A DNA stretch of 64,000 bases from Pseudodesulfovibrio thermohalotolerans (GTDB lineage Bacteria; Desulfobacterota; Desulfovibrionia; Desulfovibrionales; Desulfovibrionaceae). The position numbers and the translations under genes were made by a program. The stretch covers positions 1,729,501-1,793,500 of the forward strand of contig NZ_CP120635.1 in NCBI RefSeq assembly GCF_021353295.2, in the 5' to 3' direction. Below, piece by piece: positions 1 through 8,125 of the stretch (position 1 is its first letter; every line of letters starts with the position of its first letter). Below the pieces are notes generated by a model. It saw nothing but the letters and a program-made list of their open reading frames with translations. It ran no database searches and had not been told where the DNA came from.

Positions 1-1
1 G

Positions 2-1165
2 CCCGCGCCCGGTATCAGGGTGACCTACAAGGACGCCGGGCATATCCTCGGTTCGGCCTTCATCGAGATCGAGTACGAGGAAGAAGGCAAGCTGACCAAG
101 GTGGTCTTTTCCGGTGATCTCGGCAGGCCCGAGCAGCTTATCGTCAACAACCCCTCGGACATGGAGTGCGCCGACTACTTGTTCATGGAGTCCACCTACG
201 GTAATCGCAACCATGTGGACGCGGAGGGCAGCCTGGACGAGCTGGCCGAGGCCATCGCCTACAGCTACGGCAACGGCGAAAAAGTGGTGATTCCCGCCTT
301 TGCCGTGGAGCGGTCCCAGCAGATCATCTACTCCCTGTTCCTGCTTCGCAAACAGGGGAAGCTGCCTGCCGACATGCCCGTATATCTGGATAGCCCGTTG
401 GCCATCAGGGCCACGGAGATTTTTCGCAAGCATCCGGAATATTACGACGAGGAGACGCAGAAATATATTGAGGCCGGGGAAAATCCTCTGGACCTGCCCA
501 ATCTGCACTTCACCCAGAGCCGCGAACAGTCCCAGGCCATCAACGAGTCCCAGGGCCCGGCCATCATCATCTCGGCCAGCGGCATGGCCAATGCGGGCCG
601 CGTCAAGCACCACCTCAAGCACAACCTGTGGCGGCCCGGGGCCAGCGTGGTCTTCGTGGGCTGGCAGGGCGTGGGCACGCCGGGACGCAAGATCGTCAAC
701 GGGGCCGAAAAGATAACCATTTTCGGTGAAGAAGTCCTGGTCAAGGCCAAGGTCTTCACCATCAACGGCTTTTCGGGTCATGCCGGACAGGACGAACTCA
801 TGGACTGGCTCGGCACCATGCAGGGCAAGCCCATCAAGATTCTGCTCGTGCACGGCGAGGCCGAGGTCCAGAAGGAGTTCGCCAAGCTCATCAAGGAGAA
901 GTTCGGTTTCACGGTGCATATTCCCGAATACATGGAAGTGCTTGAGCTTGAGCCGGGCAAGGATTTGCAACCCCTGGTGGACATGGACTTGGCGCGGCCG
1001 CGCGTGGATTGGAATTTCCTGCTGGCCGACTCCGAGAATCTTTACCGGGAGCTGCGCAACCGTATCCGGGACGTGGAGAAGCGTCCCTGGGTCGATCAGG
1101 CGGAGCTGCGCGACAAGCTTCTTGACATCAACCGAAATATTGTGGAGCTCGTCTCCGAGATGTAG
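2..1165 (+). CDS. MBL-fold beta-CASP RNA exonuclease (5' end outside window)
   Basis: The reading frame is open from base 2, so the N-terminus, with the HxHxDH zinc motif, lies outside the window. Visible parts are DAGHILGSA, FSGDLGR and ESTYGNR of the metallo-beta-lactamase fold. The beta-CASP insert follows, with LDSPLA and SASGMANAGR, then the late FSGHAGQDEL motif that supplies a further metal histidine. This matches the CPSF73-like RNA-processing nuclease family (COG1236). Family members are Zn-dependent cytoplasmic RNases. It ends three bases before rsmD, so the two are probably co-transcribed. The exact RNA substrate cannot be read from sequence. Confidence 0.9.
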   Translation, partial: PAPGIRVTYKDAGHILGSAFIEIEYEEEGKLTKVVFSGDLGRPEQLIVNNPSDMECADYLFMESTYGNRNHVDAEGSLDELAEAIAYSYGNGEKVVIPAFAVERSQQIIYSLFLLRKQGKLPADMPVYLDSPLAIRATEIFRKHPEYYDEETQKYIEAGENPLDLPNLHFTQSREQSQAINESQGPAIIISASGMANAGRVKHHLKHNLWRPGASVVFVGWQGVGTPGRKIVNGAEKITIFGEEVLVKAKVFTINGFSGHAGQDELMDWLGTMQGKPIKILLVHGEAEVQKEFAKLIKEKFGFTVHIPEYMEVLELEPGKDLQPLVDMDLARPRVDWNFLLADSENLYRELRNRIRDVEKRPWVDQAELRDKLLDINRNIVELVSEM

Positions 1166-1168
1166 CCG

Positions 1169-1729
1169 ATGCGGATTATTGGTGGACAATACAAAGGGCG
1201 CAGGATTTTGACCTGCGAGGGACCAGGCTACCGGCCCGCCACCATGAAGGTGCGCGAATCGGTCTTTTCCATGCTCATGGCCAGGGGCGTCGACTTCAGC
1301 CATGCTCGGGTCATCGACATGTTTGCCGGGTCCGGCTCATTGGCGCTCGAATGCCTCAGTCGGGGCGCGTCAACGGCCTGGTTTGTGGAGAAGAGCCCCA
1401 AGGCCGCGGCCCTCATCCGTCGCAACTTGGCGGACCTCAAAGTTGATAAAAGGCATTTCAGAGTGGTCTGCAAGGACCTTTTCAATGTACTGTCCGGAAG
1501 TCCGGACCAGCCCTTCGACCTGGTCTTCATCGACCCGCCCTATGGCCGCGACCTCCTTGTTCCGGCTCTTGAGAAGGCGATTGAAAACGGCTGGATCGCG
1601 CAGGGAGCGTTGGTCCTGGCCGAGGTGGAGAACTCCGTCGAAGCCCCGCAGGACGGTCCTGTAGGGGATATGGAATTGTTAACCGACCGTGAATACGGTC
1701 AAACCAGGATTTTGATATGGCGAAAATGA
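1169..1729 (+). CDS. rsmD: 16S rRNA (guanine(966)-N2)-methyltransferase RsmD
   Basis: This 186-aa protein has the family's usual length. It starts MRIIGGQYKGRRI and has RPATMKVRESVFSML, the SAM-binding FAGSGSLALE around residues 45-55 and the catalytic DPPYG motif around residue 122. Known role: SAM-dependent methylation of G966 in 16S rRNA on the assembling 30S subunit. It overlaps the start of coaD by 13 bases; the rsmD-coaD pairing is a common bacterial arrangement and supports both calls. Confidence 0.95.
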   Translation: MRIIGGQYKGRRILTCEGPGYRPATMKVRESVFSMLMARGVDFSHARVIDMFAGSGSLALECLSRGASTAWFVEKSPKAAALIRRNLADLKVDKRHFRVVCKDLFNVLSGSPDQPFDLVFIDPPYGRDLLVPALEKAIENGWIAQGALVLAEVENSVEAPQDGPVGDMELLTDREYGQTRILIWRK

Positions 1730-2244
1730 ACCCCAGGCTGGCCGTGTACCCCGGCACCTTCGATCCTTTGACCATGGGCCACGTGAGCTTGACCCGCCGG
1801 GGGCTGAATGTCTTCGATAATATTATTCTCGCTGTGGCGGAAAGCACGCCCAAGAAGACGCTGTTGACCGTGGGTGAGCGGGTGGCCCTCGCCAAGGACG
1901 TGTTTCGCAACGAGCCGAGGGTTTCGGTGGAGTCTTTTGACTGCCTGCTTATCGATTACGTGGAGGGCAGGGGCGCGGGGTCCATTATGCGCGGGCTGCG
2001 CGCGGTTTCCGATTTCGAATACGAGTTTCAGATGGCGCTCATGAACCGCAAGCTCAAGGGAGAGATCGAGACCGTGTTCATGATGACCGACTTCAAGTGG
2101 ATGTATCTGAGTTCCACCATCGTCAAGGAAGTGGCCCAGTACGGCGGCGACATCCGCGGCCTGGTGCCCGGCCCGGTTGCCACGGCTCTGTCCGTCAAGT
2201 ACGGCGTCAAGCCCCAGGACTGGGGACAAAACCACTACATATGA
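1717..2244 (+). CDS. coaD: Phosphopantetheine adenylyltransferase
   Basis: 175 aa. The nucleotidyltransferase signature YPGTFDPLTMGH lies near the N-terminus (residues about 8-19) and SSTIVKE of the substrate site is near residue 129. It transfers AMP from ATP to 4'-phosphopantetheine, the penultimate step of CoA synthesis. The start codon lies inside rsmD. Its stop overlaps the miaA start as ATGA, so translation of rsmD, coaD and miaA is probably coupled. A later in-frame ATG (MNPRLAVYPG) is an alternative start three codons in. Confidence 0.95.
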   Translation: MAKMNPRLAVYPGTFDPLTMGHVSLTRRGLNVFDNIILAVAESTPKKTLLTVGERVALAKDVFRNEPRVSVESFDCLLIDYVEGRGAGSIMRGLRAVSDFEYEFQMALMNRKLKGEIETVFMMTDFKWMYLSSTIVKEVAQYGGDIRGLVPGPVATALSVKYGVKPQDWGQNHYI

Positions 2245-3170
2245 ACCGCAAGCCTCCCATAGTCTGTCTGCTCGGGCCGACCGGCACGGGCAAGACCGCG
2301 GCGGCCATCGCCATTGCCGGACGTCTGCCCGCCGCCGTAATCAATTTCGATTCCCGCCAGGTGTATCGGGACTTCCCGATTATCACGGCTCAGCCCGATG
2401 AGAAGGAGCGTGGCGCTTGCCCGCACCTTCTTTACGGTTTCCTGCCGACGGAAGAAAAAATGAACGCGGCGCGGTTCGTGGAGCTGGCCGTGGACAAGAT
2501 CGAGACGGTGCGCGGAGAGGGGCGGCTGCCCATTCTGGTGGGCGGCACGGGGCTCTATCTCCGCTCGCTCCTGTCCGGCATCGCGCCCATCCCGGAGATT
2601 CCGGCTGAAATTCGCCGGGAGGTCCTCGACCGCATTGCTGTGGAGGGACCGCAAGTCCTGCACGCCGAATTGACGCGCATCGACCCGGACTATGCGGCCA
2701 GGATTCACCCCAACGACACCCAGCGCAACGCCCGGGCCGCCGAGGTGTATCTGGCCACAGGCCGAACCATGACCTGGTGGCATACCGAGAGCGAGCATTC
2801 CCCGGCGCCCTACGACGCCCTCAAGGTGGGAATGCGTATCGCCCTGAACGACCTGGAGCCGCATCTGGCGAGACGTATCGACGTCATGCTTGAGCTGGGA
2901 GCGCTGGACGAGGCGCAGGCCGCTTTCGAGCGTTGTCCGGACCCGGACGCGCCGGGCTGGACCGGCATCGGTTGCGCCGAGCTTCTCGCCTTTTTGCGGG
3001 GCGGCTCCACCATGGTCCAGGCGCGCGAGCAGTGGGTGCGGAACACCAGGGCGTATGCCAAACGGCAGATTACCTGGTTCAACAAGGAAGAGGACATCCA
3101 CTGGTTCGCGCCCGGCGACGGTGAGAGCGTTGCCGACCTTGTGGAATCGTGGCTGTCCGAACGGAGTTGA
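2241..3170 (+). CDS. miaA: tRNA dimethylallyltransferase
   Basis: 309 aa. The P-loop GPTGTGKT lies at residues about 10-17, followed by FDSRQVYRD, VGGTGLYLRSLL and HPNDTQRNARAAEV. It attaches a dimethylallyl group to A37 of tRNAs that read U-starting codons. I chose ATG 2241 because it overlaps the coaD stop (ATGA) and leaves the P-loop at the normal distance; the frame is open further upstream but only inside coaD. The C-terminal W-FNKEEDIHWF region is typical of the family. Confidence 0.95.
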   Translation: MNRKPPIVCLLGPTGTGKTAAAIAIAGRLPAAVINFDSRQVYRDFPIITAQPDEKERGACPHLLYGFLPTEEKMNAARFVELAVDKIETVRGEGRLPILVGGTGLYLRSLLSGIAPIPEIPAEIRREVLDRIAVEGPQVLHAELTRIDPDYAARIHPNDTQRNARAAEVYLATGRTMTWWHTESEHSPAPYDALKVGMRIALNDLEPHLARRIDVMLELGALDEAQAAFERCPDPDAPGWTGIGCAELLAFLRGGSTMVQAREQWVRNTRAYAKRQITWFNKEEDIHWFAPGDGESVADLVESWLSERS

Positions 3171-3659
3171 TCAGCTTCCGGCAAGAACGGCCAGTTGCGT
3201 CGGGGTCATTGTCCAGTTCAGGGTCCCGGCGGCTTGGCCCGGCTCAAGGGCGATCTGCATGAGTCCGCCGTTTTCCACGCGGATATCCACCCCCTTGGCG
3301 GGCGACAGGATGGCCGAGGCCAGAAGGGCCAGGGAAGGCAGGTGGCCAGCGATGAAGATCGAGTCCAGCCCAACGTATTCATTGATGAATCTCAATGTTT
3401 CCGAGGTCTGGGCCATGGCTTTGACCGCGTCCGTGACAACGATGTGCGAGGGCGGGTAGCCGGTTTGTTCCGCCATGATTTCAGCGGTCTGGAAGGAGCG
3501 GAGTTTGGGGCTTGCCACCACCAGTTGGAAGCGCAGGCCGAGGATAGCCGCGGACCGGGCGGATTTCTCCACCTGTTCCCGGCCCACCGGGCTCAGGGGC
3601 TGGTTCGGGTTGACTTCCTTGGGAAGGCAGGCTCCGTGCTGCATGAGATGGATAAGCAT
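3171..3659 (-). CDS. SixA-like histidine phosphatase family protein
   Basis: 162 aa from the ATG at 3659, which has GGAG seven bases upstream. Features are MLIHLMQHGACL at the N-terminus, ASPKLRSFQTAE around residue 50 and AGHLPSLALLAS near residue 106, which give the phosphoglycerate-mutase/SixA layout. The usual catalytic RHG is QHG here: the arginine is replaced but the nucleophile histidine and the later histidine are kept. SixA-type enzymes remove phosphate from phosphohistidine in phosphorelay proteins; the real substrate is unknown. It is convergent with miaA, with no gap after the miaA stop. Confidence 0.8.
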   Translation of the reverse strand: MLIHLMQHGACLPKEVNPNQPLSPVGREQVEKSARSAAILGLRFQLVVASPKLRSFQTAEIMAEQTGYPPSHIVVTDAVKAMAQTSETLRFINEYVGLDSIFIAGHLPSLALLASAILSPAKGVDIRVENGGLMQIALEPGQAAGTLNWTMTPTQLAVLAGS

Positions 3660-3816
3660 GTCTGGCTCCGCTGTTTGGTTTCCGTATCCGGAACAGGCTA
3701 GCACCGGACCCGCCAGGCGGCAAGCGGCTTGCGGAAAACCGGCAAGCGCGATACATGGATAATGCCTTGGCCATTCCGGCCGCCCGAGGCCATGAACACT
3801 TCAGGACAGTTGCCAA

Positions 3817-4755
3817 ATGCCGCTTCGTATATTTATTCCCATCCTATTGTCGTTTTTATTTCTTTCGCCGCCATCTCATGCCTTTGACGGGCTTGTGCAG
3901 CCTGTCGGGACCAATGGAACCATCGTCTGGGGAACCGGCGAGGTCGTCGTGGTGCGTGGCGTAGAGGGCGCGTCGTCGGACGAGTCCAACGCGACATTGT
4001 CGCCGTTGGCCCTGCGTACGGCCGTTACCCAGGCGCGCAAACAGCTTCTGGATATGGTCATGTCCGTGCGCATTGACGGCCGCCAGACCGTGCGGGCGTT
4101 TCTGTCCGGCGACAGCGATGCCGCCGCCCTGGTGCGCGGCATTATTCAGAACTCCCTGTATCGGGGGCCGGGGCCGTATGACGGGGCGGGCACTGTGCGC
4201 GTTTCCGAACGGCTTCGCGGTCAATTGGCCGAACTCATTTTGCCCACTACCATTCAGTTTCAGAGCGGCATTCCGCCCAGGCTCTCCACGGCGAGAGGAC
4301 AGGATGCGGAGATGATCGGCGATGCGCCTGAAGCGGTCGGCGGCGGCACGCGCGGCTATACCGGCGTGGTCGTCGACGCGCGTGGACTTGGAATCACCCC
4401 GGCGCTGGCCCCGGTCATCTTCGGTCAGGACGGTTACGGAGCCTACGGTTATTTCGGCGTCAGCCGGAACAGCGTGGTGCAGAAGGGCATGGTCGCCTAC
4501 TCGGTCAGCGACAACCCCAAGGTTCTGGCCGAGCGTGTCGGCGACAGGCCGCTGATGGTCCGGGGATTGAGCGCCTACGGCTCCTGGCGGACTGACGTGG
4601 TTATCGCGGCCGACGAAGCCCGGCTTGTCCGGGCAGTGACCAAGGCCGGTCCCGTCGCGGACGGATGCAGGGTGGTCATTCTGGTGGACCGTCCGGATAA
4701 TACCCGGGAGAGCGGGGATGCGGCTCAGGCCGCCAAGGGAGATGGTGATGCGTAG
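3817..4755 (+). CDS. Secreted protein of unknown function (LPP20/FlgP-like character)
   Basis: 312 aa with a clear signal peptide (MPLRIFIPILLSFLFLSPPSHA, written here only to mark the hydrophobic core and AHA-like cleavage). The body has an ALRTAVTQARKQLLDMV helix, then TVRVSERLRGQL, a glycine-rich middle and a C-terminal half with GYTGVVVDARGLG. That layout resembles LPP20/FlgP-type outer-membrane-associated proteins, but I cannot assign it firmly. It overlaps the next gene by eight bases, so the two are probably made together and act in the envelope. Confidence 0.6.
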   Translation: MPLRIFIPILLSFLFLSPPSHAFDGLVQPVGTNGTIVWGTGEVVVVRGVEGASSDESNATLSPLALRTAVTQARKQLLDMVMSVRIDGRQTVRAFLSGDSDAAALVRGIIQNSLYRGPGPYDGAGTVRVSERLRGQLAELILPTTIQFQSGIPPRLSTARGQDAEMIGDAPEAVGGGTRGYTGVVVDARGLGITPALAPVIFGQDGYGAYGYFGVSRNSVVQKGMVAYSVSDNPKVLAERVGDRPLMVRGLSAYGSWRTDVVIAADEARLVRAVTKAGPVADGCRVVILVDRPDNTRESGDAAQAAKGDGDA

Positions 4756-5653
4756 GTTGTTGTTTGTTTTTTCTGTTGCTTGCTGTCTGCTGATCGCATG
4801 GTCCGCGGCTTTTGCGGGACAGGTGCAGGTATTTGAACCCGCTGCGGAGGGCGTGTCCCAACCCGAGTTGCGCGAAAAGGCACGCTCGCAGGGGTTTGCC
4901 CAGGCCGTGCTCGACGAGGCTGATGTCATGCTTTCGGGCAAGCTCTCCAAGGAGCGCACCGTTCTGTTCAGGGAGTACCTCACGGGACACGCCGAACCGT
5001 TCATCCAGGGCTACAAGGTCGTCTCCTTCCAGGATTTTCCGGAAGGACTGAGCCTGACCATGGACGTGCGGGTGGATCGGCGGACCCTGCGCAACAGCCT
5101 CGGCTCCATGGGGTTCTTCGCCACCCTGTCCCAGCCCCAGCCCGCCACAGTGGTCTGGCCCGGCGACCTCACCGACGAGGAGTTGCTGGCCCTGCATCAT
5201 CTCATTTCTCTGACCGGCATAGCTCCCGTCGAGGGAGCCTCTCCGGTATTCACCCTGGAGCGGGGGGACGAGAAGGGAATCTATCGGTGCCGTCTCTCTT
5301 ACGACGGCGAGGAATGGCTGGCCGTCAACGGCGATATGGCACAGGCTTGGTTCACCCTCTGGCCGAGGTTCTTCAACCGTCCCGTGGCCAAGGCCGCGCG
5401 GGCGGGCGGCGAATCCCTGACCGTTTCCGGCTGGTTTTCCGCAGACGGCGTGCTGGAATTCGACCGCGTGCTGCACGGCTGGGACGCTGCCGTGCAAAAC
5501 GCGCAGCTTGTGGAGATGGACATGCAGCCTTCCGGAGCCGGAGCTACCTGGACCCTCTCCGTGGTTAATCGCAAGCGTTTGGAAACACAGCTCAACGCCT
5601 TTTTGCCTCAGCGCGGCTTGAGCTTCCATCTGACCGACGAAAGCAGGGATTAG
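4748..5653 (+). CDS. Secreted protein of unknown function (DUF2066-like)
   Basis: 301 aa from ATG 4748, chosen over an upstream ATG because GGGAGA sits just before it and the signal peptide (MRRLLFVFSVACCLLIAW then AAFAG) then begins directly. The mature part has ELREKARSQGFAQAV and later LTMDVRVDRRTLRNSL and TVVWPGD, an arrangement reminiscent of DUF2066 proteins. No catalytic motif is visible. It overlaps the previous gene by eight bases and is followed 21 bases later by pgsA, suggesting an envelope-related operon. Confidence 0.6.
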   Translation: MRRLLFVFSVACCLLIAWSAAFAGQVQVFEPAAEGVSQPELREKARSQGFAQAVLDEADVMLSGKLSKERTVLFREYLTGHAEPFIQGYKVVSFQDFPEGLSLTMDVRVDRRTLRNSLGSMGFFATLSQPQPATVVWPGDLTDEELLALHHLISLTGIAPVEGASPVFTLERGDEKGIYRCRLSYDGEEWLAVNGDMAQAWFTLWPRFFNRPVAKAARAGGESLTVSGWFSADGVLEFDRVLHGWDAAVQNAQLVEMDMQPSGAGATWTLSVVNRKRLETQLNAFLPQRGLSFHLTDESRD

Positions 5654-5674
5654 CCTGGAAAGGGGAAGGGCATC

Positions 5675-6241
5675 GTGTCGCGTGACGCCATTTGGACGGT
5701 CCCGAATATCCTGACCGTCGTTCGCATATTGTTGACGCCGCTTTTCGTCGTGGCCTACGTGGGCGAGAATTTCAATCTCGCCTGGATGTTGTTCGCCGTG
5801 GCCGGTCTGACCGACGCCTTTGACGGCTTCCTGGCCCGGATATGGGACCAGCGCACGCAACTGGGGGCCGTTCTGGATCCCCTGGCCGACAAGGCGTTGC
5901 TGGTGACTTCCTTCATCTGTCTGGCGGTCAAGGGGTGGATTCCCTTCTGGTTTGCCGTCCTGGTGGTCAGCCGCGATCTGATTATCGTCGGCGGTCTGGC
6001 CGTGCTCGCCTTCCTCGGCGTGGACGTCAAGGAGCGCATCAAGCCTATCTGGATCAGCAAGTTCAACACGGCCGCCCAGATTATTTTTGTCGTGTCGGTA
6101 ATGATCCACCGCACCTTCAAGCTGGACTACGGCTTCATTATCAACACCCTGCTGACCGTTACCGCCATTTCCACCGTTTTCTCCGGCATCGCCTATGTCC
6201 GTCGCGGATTCAAAATCTTTTCCGAAGAGGGCGAAGTCTGA
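5675..6241 (+). CDS. pgsA: CDP-diacylglycerol--glycerol-3-phosphate 3-phosphatidyltransferase
   Basis: 188 aa from a GTG start preceded by GGAAAGGGGAAGGG. The CDP-alcohol phosphotransferase signature is complete at residues about 47-72: DAFDGFLAR, then G-AVLDPLAD with its spaced aspartates. Several hydrophobic segments place it in the inner membrane. It condenses CDP-diacylglycerol with glycerol-3-phosphate, the committed step to phosphatidylglycerol. A strong terminator follows at 6273. Confidence 0.93.
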   Translation: MSRDAIWTVPNILTVVRILLTPLFVVAYVGENFNLAWMLFAVAGLTDAFDGFLARIWDQRTQLGAVLDPLADKALLVTSFICLAVKGWIPFWFAVLVVSRDLIIVGGLAVLAFLGVDVKERIKPIWISKFNTAAQIIFVVSVMIHRTFKLDYGFIINTLLTVTAISTVFSGIAYVRRGFKIFSEEGEV

Positions 6242-6272
6242 CGAGTGGGCTGGCTATTGGGGGAAGGAAAGA

Positions 6273-6299
6273 GGGAGCGCGTTTGCGCTTCCTTTTTTT
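6273..6299 (+). terminator. Rho-independent terminator after pgsA
   Basis: GGGAGCGC-GTTT-GCGCTTCC makes an 8-bp stem (one G-T pair) with a 4-base loop, followed directly by seven T. It lies 31 bases after the pgsA stop and ends the run of plus-strand genes that starts at the left edge. Confidence 0.85.
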
Positions 6300-6433
6300 A
6301 TGTGTTGCGCGACTCCATATACGAGAGGGACTGGCACAGCACGATATGATTCCCGCGTTTGCCCAAGTGGTTTTACGCGGTTGGCAGTGCGGCAAGATGT
6401 TTCGGAAGAAATGAGGGAAAGGCCGGGGAATGC

Positions 6434-6465
6434 AAAAAAGGCCCGGCTGCGTTGGCGGCCGGGCC
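6434..6465 (-). terminator. Rho-independent terminator after tatA
   Basis: Read on the minus strand, an 11-bp GC stem (arms 6455-6465 and 6440-6450, loop 6451-6454) is followed by six T, the A-run at 6434-6439 on the plus strand. It lies about 28 bases beyond the tatA stop. The stretch 6300-6433 between the two convergent terminators holds nothing else I can recognise. Confidence 0.85.
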
Positions 6466-6492
6466 TGAAAGACTTAGTGCGACGGGCAGCGT

Positions 6493-6693
6493 TTAGCTGT
6501 CCTTTTTCTCTTCTTCGGAGGGGGTGGATTTGGGGGTTACGTCGATTTCGTCAGGCTCGCTGGTGGCCTTTTTGAAGTTGCTGATGGCCTTGCCGATGCC
6601 GCCACCGATCTCCGGCAGTTTCTTGGCGCCGAAAATGACCAGGACAATAACGAGAATAATCAAGAGTTCCCAAACGCCGAATCCGCCAATCAT
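6493..6693 (-). CDS. tatA: Sec-independent protein translocase TatA
   Basis: 66 aa. One N-terminal membrane helix ([18 protein letters not shown]) is followed by the hinge [15 protein letters not shown], an amphipathic helix and an acidic/lysine C-tail, the standard TatA/E layout. TatA forms the translocation pore with TatBC in the inner membrane. TatBC is not in the window. Its likely clients include the formate dehydrogenase encoded at 18909, which has a twin-arginine signal. Confidence 0.93.
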   Translation of the reverse strand: MIGGFGVWELLIILVIVLVIFGAKKLPEIGGGIGKAISNFKKATSEPDEIDVTPKSTPSEEEKKDS

Positions 6694-6740
6694 ATATAGC
6701 CTCCAATTGCGTGAATGACTTCGCGATTATTTGTGTTAGG

Positions 6741-6769
6741 GCTATACACCCGCCACTTTGCCCAGTCAA
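6741..6769 (-). promoter_or_regulatory. Sigma70-type promoter of tatA
   Basis: On the minus strand TTGACT is followed 17 bases later by TATAGC. The distance to the tatA start is about 48 bases, and the RBS GGAGG sits just upstream of the ATG. Confidence 0.6.
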
Positions 6770-6935
6770 GGACGGCGGATCATTTCCCCTGATGCGGGTT
6801 GGCCTCGTTCCGGCCGGGAAAAGGGCGGTTTGACTTTACAATTGAATGCTCGGGCCTTACATCATCCCAATTGGCACAGGAAGACCGGCCGGTCACGGCT
6901 CCGACGATTTCGCACGCACTGAAGCAAGGGTACGG

Positions 6936-7313
6936 ATGAGTAAAATTTCCCGGTTGCCGGGTACGGACTGTCGGCATCACCTCAATGGCCGCTGCCTCTA
7001 CGAGGAGTGGCTCAATCCCGGATACACGAAGTCATGGCGCTGCCAGGTCACGGCCCGGTGGGAGTCTTCCTTCGACGACTTTTTGCGGCGCGCCGAGTTT
7101 TTCGGCGTGGCCGAGGACGCTGCCCCCGACCTTTGGGGACGCCAGTTCCAGCGAATGGCCCGCGAAACGTTCCACTGCGGGATGTACAAGTACAGGCCGG
7201 GCGCGCCCGTGCCGGGTTGCGGCCATCATCTGGACGGGGTCTGCGTCATGGGGCTGCCCCGATGTAGCGGGCGGTGCCGCCATTATAGCCTGAACACCGA
7301 CGAACAGAGCTAA
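6936..7313 (+). CDS. Small cysteine- and histidine-rich protein of unknown function
   Basis: 125 aa from ATG 6936. The frame runs further upstream, but this is the first start with sensible coding character. It has two copies of a C-x-HHL-x-G-x-C motif, CRHHLNGRC near the N-terminus and CGHHLDGVC near the C-terminus. The second is followed by C-SGRC-RH. Cys/His spacing suggests bound metal, Zn or Fe-S, but I recognise no family. There is no signal peptide. The next gene starts 14 bases later, so the two are likely an operon. Confidence 0.7.
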   Translation: MSKISRLPGTDCRHHLNGRCLYEEWLNPGYTKSWRCQVTARWESSFDDFLRRAEFFGVAEDAAPDLWGRQFQRMARETFHCGMYKYRPGAPVPGCGHHLDGVCVMGLPRCSGRCRHYSLNTDEQS

Positions 7314-7327
7314 GGAGATTGCGTATC

Positions 7328-8110
7328 ATGCTGTTGGCTTTTCCCTACATGCATCCCGAACTGTGGTCGGGCGACGACCTCGACGGGTTGACCTTTTTCG
7401 ATCCCGGCCTGACCGACGAGCCCGATCATCACGCCTTTCGGCCTGGAGGACTGCCCCTTGATCCGAAGACCGCGCGGTCGCTCATCAAGGACTGCATCAA
7501 TTTCGGAGAGCAGTTCAAGGACCCCGGCGAGATGGCCTATTTCGGAGCCATGACAGCCGACGACTTCTACGAAGGCTCCTCCATGTCCATCCAGGCCCAG
7601 TTGACCCGCCAGTTCGATGACGGACAAGGCTCGAAACAGGAACGTGAAGAGCGCGAGGCCCGTTCCAAGGCCCAGTTCGTGCTGCTTTTGGCCTGGTCCT
7701 TCGAAGAGCGCATTCTGGAATTGGTCAGCCTGGAAGAGGGCGTCAAGGACAGTTGGGACGACATGGACCGGACCATCGGCGTGGACGAGGAGGACAGCCT
7801 GGGCGAGCGGGAGACCGCTCTGGGCGAGACCTTGAGCCATACCGGGGGCGCGTCCGACGGCCAGGAAGTCCAATTGCCCTGGCAGAGGGTGATCGAGGCG
7901 TTGCCCGCTTTCATCCCCGAGGACACCGAACTGGTCTGCGCCGACCCCGAGATATTCGAGGTGTGGGAAGAGTTCGGCATCGCCTTCGAGGAAAGGGAGG
8001 ACGGACTCTTGCGGGCCACGGCTCCGGCCTGGCGGTTTGGCTGCCGACGCGGCGAGCCCAAAGGAATGCCCGTGGCCATGAAAGAACTGACTGTCGCAAT
8101 CCTCAAATAG
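7328..8110 (+). CDS. Conserved hypothetical protein
   Basis: 260 aa from ATG 7328. A TTG at 7319 is in frame, but AAGGAG at 7312-7317 is placed for the ATG (10 bases) and not for the TTG (1 base). The protein is acidic, with no signal peptide, no membrane segment and no motif I recognise. The middle holds a charged helical stretch (QEREEREARSKAQF). It sits between the Cys-rich protein and a HAD phosphatase with short spacers, consistent with a small operon. Confidence 0.75.
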   Translation: MLLAFPYMHPELWSGDDLDGLTFFDPGLTDEPDHHAFRPGGLPLDPKTARSLIKDCINFGEQFKDPGEMAYFGAMTADDFYEGSSMSIQAQLTRQFDDGQGSKQEREEREARSKAQFVLLLAWSFEERILELVSLEEGVKDSWDDMDRTIGVDEEDSLGERETALGETLSHTGGASDGQEVQLPWQRVIEALPAFIPEDTELVCADPEIFEVWEEFGIAFEEREDGLLRATAPAWRFGCRRGEPKGMPVAMKELTVAILK

Positions 8111-8125
8111 ATTTCGGAGTGATAC

